Shown: positions 23,056-34,227 of the stretch, piece by piece
How the letters are laid out: each line of letters begins with the position of its first letter
Position numbering within the stretch: the stretch's first letter is position 1
Assembly (NCBI GenBank): GCA_027625915.1
Contig: JANTQA010000029.1
Location: 4,588,001 to 4,652,000, forward strand
Origin: Anaeramoeba flamelloides
Taxonomy: Eukaryota > Metamonada > Anaeramoebidae
Direction of reading: 5' to 3'
Length of the DNA stretch: 64,000 bases
Position numbers and translations under genes: made by a program
The notes under the pieces: generated by a model
The model's database searches: none
What the model saw: only the letters and a program-made list of their open reading frames with translations
Told to the model about the DNA's origin: nothing

Positions 23056-26000
23056 CTAATTATCTGAGGGTATTGGTGGTAATTCGATATCAGTGACTGG
23101 GTCTACTTTTTGATTGGATTCTATCTCAGAACTCGATGAAGAACTGCTTTTATCATTACTTGTTCCACTTTCACTTTCGCTTGTCTCATTATTTTTCACA
23201 TTATCTTCTTTGCCCGACTTACCAGTATTTGAATTACTTGTTTTTTTATTATTTGGATCATCTTTATATTTTTTAATTTTTTTCCTTTGGTACCACATTT
23301 CTTTAAAATTTTTTCGTGTCCCCATGAAAGTAAAAATGGTGCCAATAGGGTATAAGAAAAAAAACAAAACATTTCGCGCCTTCTCAATTCCAGAAGATAT
23401 TATACCCATGAGGATGATATTTAACCCGAATGAAACAAGATCCTCGGGGCTTATTTTTTCCCATACGGACTTTAATTCTCTTTCGTGCTTATTTGTCGGG
23501 ACTAAAAAGGGATAGGGCCTGAATACCAGGATGAAAATGTTCATGGCCAAAACAAACATTAGCACCATTAGAAGGAGGTAGTTTTGGTCAGTGATCTTTG
23601 AATAGATTGGAATAACGATTATTGCAAACTTGAAGAATATTTTAACGATTTCCCAATAAAAGCGATTGGGTCTGTAGAATTCCCATAACCAACCAAACTT
23701 ATCCTTCCAATAGTCTGACAAATGCTTAAATTTGGAAATCAGCAGAGCAGCAATGAAAAGTAGTGGTATACCACAGACGTTGAGGGAAAAAAAGAAAACA
23801 AACCAAGGGTAAAACGCTTTGTATTTCTCGCTGTCGGTGTCTATATCTGGTGAATAGTCCAGGGTTGTCTTTTCGAGTCCTTCTTGGTATGTTGTTTGGA
23901 AGGGCCTTGAACTAACAATTGCCATGGGGATATACAAATATCGGAGAGCAAGTGTGAGTGAATACAAGATCTTTGAGTTGACCCTTTGCCAATCGATGTC
24001 TTTCTTTTTGTACTTTGATATTAATCTAAAGGCGAGATAGCCGGTAACTATAACGGCCACTACGGCGATGGGGATCAGCACCATGATCAGATACTTTGTA
24101 AAAAAAGTATAATTTTGGTAGCAATTCGGTGTAATGATCGTGGAAATCTCCAAATTGACTAACGAAGATGCTGAAATTATACTTCCATCAATGTATGTTG
24201 GCCAACTGATATTCATTGCCAAAACTGCTGCGAACAATTGAATGAAGGTAAAATAAATTTCAAATATGGGATTTTTTTTCAGCAAGAGTGCCTTGGAAAC
24301 CTTCTTTCGATATCTGAGTATCAGGGCAAGAGCCAAGGCTACAAAGAGCACCCAAAAAAGAATATACCAGCTGTTTCCGCATTTTTTGCATTCTGCATTA
24401 CGGAGATAATATCCATCTTGGCATTCTGTGCAAAAGGTGTCGGGGTCTCGGCCCTCTGCGCATTTGCTACCACCAAGACAGATCCCCTTGATACCGCATT
24501 TGAGACAAAAGCTGGCGCCCTCCGTGTTACTAAAGTGGTCCACGGGGCAGGCTCTGCAGAGGGAATCAATTTTGTCCTTGTAGTATCCCATTCCGCATTT
24601 AACGCACGCGTCTTGGTGCGAATTTGGCTGGTAGCCGATCGGGCATGCTTGGCAACTTGTTGAGCTCTTTTCCGGGGATATGTACTTCTCGGGGCACTGC
24701 TGGCAATCATATTCGGTTGTCGATCCTTCGAGATCGTTGTAGGTGCCCTTGGCACATGGCCAGCAGGAGGTATTCGAGGCCGATCCTATTCGATCGTTGT
24801 ATGAGCCCATTGGGCATTTGGTGCAGCTGAGGTTGCTCTTGGCACCTCTCTCGTCATTGTATGTACCCATGGGACAATTTTGGCACGACTCCTCATAATT
24901 AACCGCGCCCTCTTTTAACCCATAGGTGCCCGCGGGGCACTTTACACAACTCGACGACGATTGTTGCCCCTCAAAAGAATTATAGGTACCACTTTCGCAT
25001 TCAATACAATTCTTCAGGCCATAGGTATCAGAATATTTGCCCATCTCACATGTGAAGCAAGCCGATTTCCCCGTCTCGTTTTGGAATGTTCCAGGGCTGC
25101 ACTGGGCACATTGCGACATGCCCTCAAGATCGCTATACGATCCAAATGGGCAGGGGCGGCAATCATCCGCAGAGTTGGCATCGGTTTTATTGGAATAGGT
25201 GCCTATTGCGCATATTTCACACCCGTCCCATGGGCTTTGTGGGTACCAATAGCCCAAGACGCAACTTGTAAAGGTCCCCCCGATGATGAAATCTGCATGA
25301 TCATCGTCTCGATTGTTTGGCTGGAAGGCACCGTCTGTCGTCAACAGCCCGAGGTCATACGATTCGCCCGTGACAGCAAAGTTTTCGATATCGTGCCCAA
25401 AGATGGCACAGCTGTAGACGTACTCGCCATAGCTGATCGCCTTTTGGATTTGCGTCAATTCCGAATTGAATATAAATGCATAGCCCTTGCTCCCGTAATA
25501 GTAGTCCATGTCAAAGTTATTTTCATTGGTGCCACATAACAAAACCTGGCCTTCAAGATCAACATGCATTTCAGCAATCATACCGAGGTGGCTTTCGTCG
25601 CTGTTGTAATTCCCAAGATAGCTTGAATAAAGCTTTGTTGTTCCATCGCCGCTGATCTTTGCAAAAAAGCCATCCCAGCTCGCGGTATCCAACGATTTGA
25701 CTTTACAAAACGCATCCTGCGTCGTTGGGAAATCATCACTCTTGGTGCCGCCAGAGACATAAATGTTATCATCAGAATCCATGACGATGGAGTATGCCCT
25801 GCCCTTATTTGAGCCCCCCAAGTAGCTGATCCATTGCGTCTCAAGAGTTGTAGAGTCCAGTGTCCCGACCACAGTGAGAAAGTTTGAGCTGGCCGAGGAC
25901 GGTTGGAAAACACCGCTTGTGGTTGGGAAAGATTTTGAGAATGTGTAGCCCTGGAAGGCAATTACACCGTTCTGCACATACAGACCCTTCCCAATTGTCA

Positions 26001-27834
26001 AGTCTTCGTCCGCTGTTCCCAGGCATGTCGCAGCAACCAATTTGGATCCATTATTTGAAAGCTTGCCAAAAATCAAATTGCTGTCGATCGGCGCGCTTTC
26101 GCAAGTGTACAGATCGGATGTGTGGCCATATCCAGGGAAGGCGCTCGTGTCAGAACTGCCAATGAAATAGACATTATAATCGGAATCGTCTTTGTCTATA
26201 AACGCCGAAATTACATACACAAACGAATCAGAGGTCCCGCAAATCAGTGTCGACCAAACTAAGTCACTGCCGTCGTTGCCAATTTTTAAAAGATACCCCA
26301 CCGAGGAGCTGGTATCATGTTGCGTACAGTCCTCTTTTCGTTGCCATGCATGCCCAGTCGTCGGCCAATTGCCGTTCCATTCAAAGACGCTTCCTGCAAT
26401 AATTGGGGCATCGTCAGATGGATCCACAATGATTTTTGGGTAATAGTGATCATCCAAGTCGTCATCAGGAATACCCGTATCGTGAACAAAAGTCGAAAAT
26501 TCCAATTTTGATCCGTTTTTGGTTTTGACAACAACCAAATTATAATTGCTTCCCTGGAGCGTACTAGAATAGACGTTTGCATTTGGGAATGGGAAATTGT
26601 TACTCTTGGAAAGCCCACTAACATAGGCAAAGCCCTTAGTGTCAAACGTTACACTCGTCCCAAAGTCATTATTTGTGCCGCCAAGAAACGTTGCATACTG
26701 TGGATCAACAAGGACCCATCTTTTCTGTGGCGGCCTTTCGTTAATCATCCTTGCAAATTCTTGATCGATTGCAAACCGTATCGAGATTTTTTGCCTTCTC
26801 AAATCTTTATTCTTTCCTTCTTGTCCCTTTTCGTCACATGTAAGGTGCTCGAGAACATAATCTCCCCACACTCGCTTCCCTTCCGAATCTACGAACAACG
26901 GTGGTGATTCTTGTAAAATGATATCAGATGTTTCTGGATCGACAAACTTGAGAAGCTTTGTCTCTTGATCAATTTCAACTCTGAGATCGCGAGAGAACTC
27001 GTAAATTATTTCAAAATCAGAGAGCAGGGATACACTTGAAAAATTCAAATTCGACTTGAGAGTCTCACTTGAGGCGTCCAACTCAAACCATTGTGTTACC
27101 CCACATTCTTTGTTTTCGTAAGTTACAAGACGGTTATTCAGATCACCTAATTTGCTAAGATCAACATCATAAGGATTTGATAATGTCCCTTGTGTTGTTA
27201 TCCCTAGGATTTTGAGTTTTTGCTGATGGTTTTGGTTTTGTTTTTGGTTTTGTTTTTGTTTTTTGTTTTGTTTTTGGGTTTCTTTGAATTTCGTTTTCAG
27301 TTCCAGTGTTCCTTGTTGGGTAGAAGGAAGATGAGTATTTTGATTTTTTTTTTTATTGTTCGACGACAAATTTGGAATTTTATTATCCAGATCAATTCGG
27401 AAATTCTTTTTGCACCCCGTTGAAATAGATTTACTCTTCCTCAATCCTTCTTTAAAGTTTGTACTAATTTCGAATTCATAAATTTTGTTTTTTTGAAAAA
27501 CTTTGACAAAAAAATTATTCTTCTGGAATAGAAAGATTTGCGAAACCCCGTTATTTATTATTTCCAATACTGAATCATTCGCTTTTTTTTTCTCGTTCAC
27601 TCTTTCTCTTCTGTGGTCTTTGTAATTGAGTCCTTTAGCAAAGATTTGTCCTCTTCTTGGGCTTTGGTGATGTTGTTTTTCAATTACTTGTTCGTACAAA
27701 TTATACATTACATTTTCTGTTAATGAACCACTTTTTTTGGTTAATTTTGAAACACAACTTGTCTCGCTTTCTTGTGATTGTCTCAAATCAAAAATAAGAA
27801 GCGTTAACACGAAAAAGAACAAAATGAACTTCAT
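23056..27834 (-). CDS. Secreted-type beta-propeller / Cys-rich / multi-pass membrane receptor-like protein
   Basis: 1592 residues in one exon. Residues 1-21 form a classic signal peptide. A K/Q/N-rich linker (about 155-207) precedes a region of SBBP-type beta-propeller repeats (about 378-860): ATFLGGTNNDFGTSVTFD, then blades with the ISYLGG...AYSIVMDSDDNIYVSGGT and FPTTQDAF pattern. Residues 858-1152 hold about ten Cys-rich modules of the ephrin-receptor-like (GCC2/GCC3) type, each with a C-x-x-C-x-x-G-x-Y/F-S/N core. Eight or nine hydrophobic segments follow (about 1156-1173, 1192-1210, 1247-1269, 1288-1307, 1341-1366, 1399-1415, 1419-1437, 1467-1481, 1488-1504). A RPNRFYWEIVKIFFKFAI stretch and a later RPYPF resemble the membrane core of TRP-like protist surface proteins. 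A Ser/Glu-rich tail ends the protein inside the cell. It is probably a plasma-membrane sensor or adhesion protein, with no ligand assignable. The central part is much richer in G and C than its surroundings. Confidence 0.9.
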   Translation of the reverse strand: MKFILFFFVLTLLIFDLRQSQESETSCVSKLTKKSGSLTENVMYNLYEQVIEKQHHQSPRRGQIFAKGLNYKDHRRERVNEKKKANDSVLEIINNGVSQIFLFQKNNFFVKVFQKNKIYEFEISTNFKEGLRKSKSISTGCKKNFRIDLDNKIPNLSSNNKKKNQNTHLPSTQQGTLELKTKFKETQKQNKKQKQNQKQNQNHQQKLKILGITTQGTLSNPYDVDLSKLGDLNNRLVTYENKECGVTQWFELDASSETLKSNLNFSSVSLLSDFEIIYEFSRDLRVEIDQETKLLKFVDPETSDIILQESPPLFVDSEGKRVWGDYVLEHLTCDEKGQEGKNKDLRRQKISIRFAIDQEFARMINERPPQKRWVLVDPQYATFLGGTNNDFGTSVTFDTKGFAYVSGLSKSNNFPFPNANVYSSTLQGSNYNLVVVKTKNGSKLEFSTFVHDTGIPDDDLDDHYYPKIIVDPSDDAPIIAGSVFEWNGNWPTTGHAWQRKEDCTQHDTSSSVGYLLKIGNDGSDLVWSTLICGTSDSFVYVISAFIDKDDSDYNVYFIGSSDTSAFPGYGHTSDLYTCESAPIDSNLIFGKLSNNGSKLVAATCLGTADEDLTIGKGLYVQNGVIAFQGYTFSKSFPTTSGVFQPSSASSNFLTVVGTLDSTTLETQWISYLGGSNKGRAYSIVMDSDDNIYVSGGTKSDDFPTTQDAFCKVKSLDTASWDGFFAKISGDGTTKLYSSYLGNYNSDESHLGMIAEMHVDLEGQVLLCGTNENNFDMDYYYGSKGYAFIFNSELTQIQKAISYGEYVYSCAIFGHDIENFAVTGESYDLGLLTTDGAFQPNNRDDDHADFIIGGTFTSCVLGYWYPQSPWDGCEICAIGTYSNKTDANSADDCRPCPFGSYSDLEGMSQCAQCSPGTFQNETGKSACFTCEMGKYSDTYGLKNCIECESGTYNSFEGQQSSSSCVKCPAGTYGLKEGAVNYEESCQNCPMGTYNDERGAKSNLSCTKCPMGSYNDRIGSASNTSCWPCAKGTYNDLEGSTTEYDCQQCPEKYISPEKSSTSCQACPIGYQPNSHQDACVKCGMGYYKDKIDSLCRACPVDHFSNTEGASFCLKCGIKGICLGGSKCAEGRDPDTFCTECQDGYYLRNAECKKCGNSWYILFWVLFVALALALILRYRKKVSKALLLKKNPIFEIYFTFIQLFAAVLAMNISWPTYIDGSIISASSLVNLEISTIITPNCYQNYTFFTKYLIMVLIPIAVVAVIVTGYLAFRLISKYKKKDIDWQRVNSKILYSLTLALRYLYIPMAIVSSRPFQTTYQEGLEKTTLDYSPDIDTDSEKYKAFYPWFVFFFSLNVCGIPLLFIAALLISKFKHLSDYWKDKFGWLWEFYRPNRFYWEIVKIFFKFAIIVIPIYSKITDQNYLLLMVLMFVLAMNIFILVFRPYPFLVPTNKHERELKSVWEKISPEDLVSFGLNIILMGIISSGIEKARNVLFFFLYPIGTIFTFMGTRKNFKEMWYQRKKIKKYKDDPNNKKTSNSNTGKSGKEDNVKNNETSESESGTSNDKSSSSSSSEIESNQKVDPVTDIELPPIPSDN

Positions 27835-29869
27835 TTATTATTTCGAAAAAAGATTTTAGTTGGTCTTAATTAAAAAATAAATGATTGTTTGAACATTTAC
27901 AATTTGTTAACTTTCGGTTTTTTGAAAGTAGCATTTTGGAGAGCAACCAGAATACCATTTTTCTTGACGGGGGTCAATCACACCTGAAACGAGCAGATGA
28001 AATCGGAAAAAATTTTCCTAATTTTTCTAATGTTTTTACAAGTAACTGTTTTCGTTTACGACCAATTTAAGAGAATATTTTGTTTCGAAAGTTAACTTTT
28101 TTCTAATTTATTCGTTGAATTAAAGTATAATTTTGATACAAGTTTTACTCAAATAGTTTTTTGGGTGATAGTAACACCTTGGTCTCCAAAGATCAAAAAT
28201 CTTTTCCTTTTTGGCAAATTGACATAAATTTTTTCTACTAAATACACCTACTTTTTTTTCTGAACAAAAACCAATAAATAAATTCTACTGTTTAGCCAAT
28301 CAAAAAAAAATGCTTTTCAATTTTGGAAACCACCCTCAAGTATCGTTAAAAAAAGTAAATGTAGTTATTTTTTTTTTTTTTTAATTTCCCAAACGTTTGA
28401 AAATTTTTTAGTCGTTCTTGAAATGTGGGACTTTTTTAAAACATTTTGAAAGTTTTCTATTTTAGCAAAGTGTGGTGTAAACCTTGAAAAGTGTTTTAAG
28501 AAGTTTTGGTACCCAAAAAAAAACGTTTTTATAAATAGTTCCTAATTTTATTAAAACAAAAAACTTTTCCAAGTTTTAATTCTATTTCTTTTTCCAAAAA
28601 AAGTAAGGAAATGGATCAAACTTGTTTTCTCTCCATGACAGAGTTTTATAGCTTTTTTTTTTGAGAAGAAACTTTTGATAAATGCTTGAATTTATTTTTT
28701 TGCACCCTTTTGGCTACTGATCTCAAGAAAATTCTTTGTAAATCAAACTTGGAAATTCTAAAAATTTGAGATAATTTATTTTTCCATTAACTGTAACAAA
28801 GTTCTCTTGTTTGGTGGACAATTTTTAACTGAGGGTTGTAAAAAAATGAAATTAGTAAAATTTTTGAAAAAAGTATAATTTGATAAGAAGGGATTTAGAA
28901 TACAAAAATCAAAAGTATTCTATGAAATCTAAAAACACAAATTAAAGTTCATTTTTTACACCTTCTTTTATTAAGTAGATACATTCAAAAAGAAAAAGAA
29001 TTATGAGAAATAAACATGTGCCTTATTTCTCTTAAAAGGTTGAGACAAACTTTTCTCAAAAGAATAAAAAAAAATTATTTTTGTAAAAAAAGTAGTTTTT
29101 TTGGTGCTATATGGTTTTTTTTTTTTAATTATTTCCTAAAACTCACCACCCAAACTCATAGAAATATACCAAAGAAGAGATTTATATTCGGTGATCAAAA
29201 TAATTCGTTCCAAACGACGATAATTTGTGTTACAAATTATAATCCCTGCCTTTTTTTCTTCTTGTGCCACCACATCATCCAAAATACTACTATTAGTATA
29301 CCAAAGTTTAAATCAATTTTGGCAGTTTACTTCTTGATATTTTAACATAAATTATAAATTAGGGATACAACATAGTTGAAAATTTTCCATAATATTCTCA
29401 ATTTTCTTTATTGAAATTTTTTGTTTTTTGATGATTAAAATTGGTCTTACAAAATTAACTGTTGAAAGAAAAAAATTTGACACAGAAAAATAGATGGCAA
29501 ACATTTTTAATTGGGAAACATTAGTAAAATTGAAAATCAAATCTTATTGATAACTAGGTGAATTTTATCTAAATCCAGGTTTAAGTATGTTACAAGTTCA
29601 TTAATCTGTGGTGTAGAGAATACTCCTTTGAATGGTTGATTCCTAAAGTAGATCATACTATTTTAACAAAAATCCAAGTTGTAGTAAAGTTTACTATTAA
29701 TTCTGAAAATGGTAATTTTTAAACTTGCTTTACATTATAAGAGATGAGGTTTTGAAAAAGTAGAATCACATTCATCCTTATTCTAAGTAGTTCATTATTG
29801 TTATTTTCTTTAGTTATTTAACAAAAAAAATTTCAAAATCATTTTCAGTAAAGTTCCCAATTCAAATTG
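27835..29869. other. Intergenic, with a dispersed-repeat fragment
   Basis: No gene is supported. At 29190-29260 a block (GTGATCAAAATAATTCGTTCC then ...TTGTGTTACAAATTATAATC) resembles stretches at 33450-33520 and 63815-63885, so it is likely a fragment of an old transposon. A 109-residue frame crossing it is probably not a gene. Confidence 0.45.
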
Positions 29870-30110
29870 CTATCCAACTATTTTTCTGTGTCCAACATTT
29901 TTCTCTCAATAGCAAAGTCTTTTTTTTTTTTGAGATAAATTTTCAAATTTTAATTTTTCATTTTTCTAATTATTTTTTAATAATAGAACTTTAAGAAACC
30001 AGTAACAAATTTACTTATGGTTTATTAACAGTTTCTAGGAACTTTAAATGTTTAAGTCTTCTATTACCCTAACAAAAAACAAACGCTTTTTATTCAAAAA
30101 CTCAATAATT
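29870..30110. repeat. Dispersed repeat L, copy 1
   Basis: It resembles 33840-34080, best at AGAACTTTAAGAAACCAGTA followed by a TTTACTTATGGTTTATTAACA stretch, which recurs with few changes at 33982-34026. Copies are diverged and non-coding. They may be part of the larger repeat that follows. Confidence 0.5.
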
Positions 30111-30119
30111 AAAAAATAA

Positions 30120-30770
30120 AATTAATAAAAAAAAAGTAAGACAAAATTAATACTTTTAATAAGCTTACATCTTGAATAATAAAGTTTGTTTACAATATAA
30201 TCAAAATCCCAGAACCATAAATCCATAAGACTATTGTATTTATTGTTGTTAGTATAACCACCCTTTTTAAAAGTCTCGAATTTAGAAAAAAAGGTATTTT
30301 TTTTCGGGTAAAAAATTACAAATAAACAGAAGGACGGATTTTAGTTTAATTCAACTTGGGGAGATTTACTTTGATAGACAATAACTAATAGTTTTATAAA
30401 TGTTGTGTTCCTCTAATAAAGCTGAAATAGATAAAAAAAAAATTATATATGATAATTATTGCAAGTATCCACGAAGTGCCATCAAGTGCCCAAATTTTCT
30501 TGAGGTTTTCTTTTTTCTCGTTAAGTGTTCTGGGTTTTTTTGAGGTTTTCTATTTTATTTGTTTAAACTATTGATTTTCGAAATAAACAAACATCTTAAA
30601 AAAAACTAACGGCGATTTTCCTGAATTCAAACGAATAGAAAAAAATAAAATATTTTACTCAATTCTTGACAATTCTGGAAAACCGCCAGAAATATCCTAG
30701 TTTTTTTTTACTTTTTGATATAAACTGAAAATTTCTTAAATTTTCTTTTCCTAATAAAAATTATAAAAAA
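30120..30770. repeat. Old duplicated segment J/M, copy 1
   Basis: Collinear with 31840-32520: an AGAAAAAAAGGT block, GGATTTTAGTTTAATTCAAC, AATAACTAATAGTTTT, an AGTGCCATCAAGTGCCC block, and a hairpin of TTTTCCTGAATT (30616-30627) with AATTCTGGAAAA (30671-30682). Many substitutions and small gaps indicate an old event. No reading frame is conserved. Confidence 0.6.
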
Positions 30771-31365
30771 CCTAGGGGAAAATAAAAAAAAATATTTTTT
30801 TTCAATTTAAAAAGAACAAATAATTCCATAATAGTGAAAATATTTTTTTATCCATTTGAGGGATATTGATTATAACTACAAATCCTTTTAAAATATTGGT
30901 TTAGAACCTCTTAGCGATGAAAAAAAAAAATATTTAAATTTTTTAGTATTAAATTTGAAAAAAATGGAACCAGGAAAATTGAATTTCCAAACTTAAATTG
31001 TTAAATACTGATAAATTCTCAAAAAAGTTAAAAAATTCATACTTCAATTTCCCTTTTTTCGAAAATTTTGACATCGCTTTGAACAAAGAATTTATCGGAC
31101 TAATCGCAAAGAAAGTTTGAAAAATCAATTGTTCTTGAAAATTTCTTTGTTATGGAATGTTTCGAAAATTGGAGTTATCAAAATTTTGTAAAAGTGAAAC
31201 AAAAAGTTTTTATCTTTTTTTTGAATTTATCAGTATCTTGAAAAAATAATTGGTGATCCAAGGATTTTTATGAAAGAAGAGCGTTTATTATTATTAATGA
31301 AGTCATCAAAAAGTGAAAAATTAGCAAAAGTTTAATTTTTTTTTTGAAAAAATTGTTTAATGATA

Positions 31366-31739
31366 CACAAGAGTAAATATGAATGTTGTAAAAAATAGAG
31401 TTTTTCCGATTTTTGGGATAAATAAAGAGTTCCATGCAATTATCCAAATTTTGGATATAGTAAATATAATTTATGACTATCTTAATAGACTAATAATAAT
31501 TTAAATCAAAAAATCGTTTGGTGAACATCAATCTTTTAATTTTAAAAAAAAAATCATTTTTCAAACAAAGTTTTAGTGATCACCAAACGATTTTAAATTG
31601 AAAATCCATTCAAACTTAAAAATAAAAACAGATATTTCGTTTACTATTACCAAAATTTGGATAATTGCATGGGAATCTTTATTTATCCCAAAAATTGGAA
31701 AAACTCTATTTTTTACAACATTCCATATTTACTCTTGTG
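31366..31739. mobile_element. MITE family F
   Basis: A 374-bp element flanked by TA (31364-31365, 31740-31741). Arms of about 100 bp start CACAAGAGTAAATATG and run through AAATAGAGTTTTTCC to an ATTATCCAAATTTTGG block, near-perfectly mirrored at the other end. A second inverted pair, ATCGTTTGGTGA and TCACCAAACGAT, lies nearer the centre. Non-coding, TA-target type, and a single copy here, sitting between the two halves of an older duplicated segment. Confidence 0.87.
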
Positions 31740-31839
31740 TATTGATATGAAAAAATAAAATTGAAAATCCCAAGTTAGACAACACTACCACTTCAGTTAA
31801 TATTTCATCCTTGTTAATCAGTTTATTCACAACATAATA

Positions 31840-32520
31840 AAAATTAAAATTACTTAAAAATTATCAAACTGTTGACTTTATTTTGTTACTAGTATTACGA
31901 TTTTTAAAACTCCCAAGTTAAGAAAAAAAGGTTAATTTTGCGTAAAATCTTTAAATAAAATGAAGAATGAATTTTAGTTAAATTCAACTTGATGAAATTT
32001 TTTTGAATTGATAATAACCAATAGTTTTGAAAACACTCTACTCATCTAAAAACAAATTATTATGGATAAAAATAACACACTATAAATATTCAGGGTCCAT
32101 TAAGTACCCAGAGTGCCTTAGAATGTCTATGTTTATTATAATAAAAAAGAATATAGTAAAATTAAAGATTTTATCTGATTATTTGAATTTTGGAAAACCT
32201 AACGAAATTGCTCGTTGAGTGTCGCGAAGTGCTGTAGAGTACCTCCGTTTTCTCGGAGTTTTCTGTTATATATATATATATATAAAATTTATCTATTTTC
32301 CAAATTAACAGTAAACTCAAGAAAACCTAACGAAAGTGCCCGTAGAGTACCTAGCTTTTCCAGAATTAAAAAAAAATAGAGAAAAATCAAAGATTTTAAT
32401 CAATTCTTTTAAATTCTGGAAAAGCTAACGGCGTTTTTTTTTTTATACTTTTTGGAAAAAACAGAAAATTTAGGAAAATTTTTAGTTTATTTCAAAAATT
32501 AAAAAGAATCTAATAGAAAA
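31840..32520. repeat. Old duplicated segment J/M, copy 2
   Basis: Second copy of the segment at 30120-30770. It contains the hairpin CTTTTCCAGAATT (32355-32367) with AATTCTGGAAAAG, and two extra AGTGCC-type blocks around 32105-32245 and 32335-32350, so the repeat has internally expanded. It also has an AT array at 32264-32284. Confidence 0.6.
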
Positions 32521-33148
32521 ATCAAAATCAAACTTATTCTTTTTCAATTAACAACAAGAAATTGTTACTTAAATTGTCAAAATTATTGGTTCTAGATTGG
32601 AAAAACAATTTATTAAATTTAAAATACATTTAAAATATAATAAAATGACTACTTTGTTGTGAAGAAAAAAATTTTCAAATATTTTACTATTACATGTAAA
32701 ATAAAATAAACTCTATCACTCCATATTATTTTTTAGATACATTTCTGTGAATTTGAAAAAAAAAACTATTACCTGGACGTATATTCTGTTGTTTAAATGG
32801 TAAAATATATATAATGAGTTTGTGTCACCTTATGTTTGATTATAATTGGAAAAGAATTGTATATATTGGAAATATAATAAGGATTTGGATTGAAATGATC
32901 TTTCGAAAACTATTAGAAATATTATTGTACAATAATTTATTGGATTTTTTAAGATAATACTCTAAAAAATTTTCATTTTTAAAGACTTTTTTTCCATTCA
33001 TTTCCCTTATATAAATAGCCCTAAACAATTCAATAATAATATGAATGTTTTTGTTTCAATTAAATTTTTTGAACTTCTAAAGTAATGATTTTTTAATTTT
33101 TTTAATTTCAAGTTTAACTCAGGATTCATCAAGATAAAAAAACAAATA

Positions 33149-33339
33149 CAAACAGTTCCACTTTTAATCACCGACTTTTAACTAAAATGAAAACTCAATA
33201 AAAATCTCAAATTAAGGCACAAAATTCAGATTCTAGTAAAACACTTTGTAAAAAAAGATTCCAAAGTGTGTGCATTAATTTGAGATATTTCGGTGCCTTA
33301 AATTTTGTTGAAAGTTTGTTACTTATCTGTGAAACCAAC
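33149..33339. mobile_element. MITE family A, copy 3 (eroded)
   Basis: Left end CAAACAGTTCCACTTTTAA after TA (33147-33148). The internal blocks TCTCAAATTAAGGCACAAAA and a reciprocal TAATTTGAGAT are preserved, but the right end is mutated (GTGAAACCAAC). It is older than copies 1 and 2 by its divergence. Confidence 0.75.
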
Positions 33340-33539
33340 TAAGCTGATGAGTTTTGTTTCCCTTTTTGTAAAACTATTTATATTATCAATATAAATTCCA
33401 ATATGTGAAAATAATTTTTCAAAATAATCTAAAGTGAGTAAAATAAAGCTTTTCCAAAGAATATAATCTGTGTTTCAAAATATAATCAGTGTTTTTTTTT
33501 TTTATTGTTTAATTGTAAAATAAAATTTGCAAGGCAATA

Positions 33540-33764
33540 CTATTTGTTGCAAAATAAACGGAACAAAAATTTCATTCAATTTTCGAAAAAAAGATATTAA
33601 TAAATCATTAAACCTTACAAATTGTTAATTATGCAAATCATCTTAAATTATTAATTTACCCTTTTAGAATTGGGGTCTCTGATCATTTAATTTAATTCTT
33701 GGAATGTTTTTTTTTGAAAAGCTGAAGGAAAATTTTGATCTTTTTATTTTGCCATTAACAGGAG
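33540..33764. mobile_element. MITE family H, copy 1
   Basis: A 225-bp element with TA flanks (33538-33539, 33765-33766). The left end CTATTTGTTGCAAAATAAAC pairs with the right-end sequence TTTATTTTGCCATTAACAGG. It matches the elements at 34228-34464 and, inverted, 62855-63074. Non-coding. Confidence 0.75.
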
Positions 33765-33839
33765 TATACCCAAGTTTAAAATCAAAAAGAAAGTCAATCT
33801 CTTGTTTTTCCAAGTAAAATTTAAATTAGGAATGCAATT

Positions 33840-34080
33840 TGTAGATATTTTTTTCTGTAATTTTCTGATATTTCCATGTTTTTTTGATAAAAAAAATTTC
33901 TCTCAAAAATAAACTCCATTTTTCACAATCAATTTTCCAATTTGTTTGGTTCAATTTTAAATATTTCTTTATAAATAATAGAACTTTAAGAAACCAATAC
34001 CATGTTTACTTATAGTTTATTAACACTTTGTTGGATCACTTAATGTGTAGATCTTGAATAATAAAGAAACATATTATTAA
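33840..34080. repeat. Dispersed repeat L, copy 2
   Basis: Diverged partner of 29870-30110, plus a TCTTGAATAATAAAG block (34051-34065) matching about 30171-30185. It separates two family H elements. Confidence 0.5.
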
Positions 34081-34227
34081 TTTTGAAACACCAATTCAAC
34101 TTTTTTGCACATATTATTTTGACTACAGTTTTATTTGGAGAATAATATTCGTTAATTTATTAATTTTTTTAAAAAAATTGATTTTTTGAACAACATACCT
34201 AGATTTTGGAGACAAATTTAAGAAATA

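Noticed and set aside
23114-27423. Many plus- and minus-strand frames of 60-192 residues overlapping the large receptor gene
   Set aside because: They are antisense or shifted shadows of a higher-GC coding region, without domain logic. The 1592-residue frame explains the stretch.
29016-29345. 109-residue plus frame
   Set aside because: It crosses a dispersed-repeat fragment (29190-29260), and composition matches spacer DNA.
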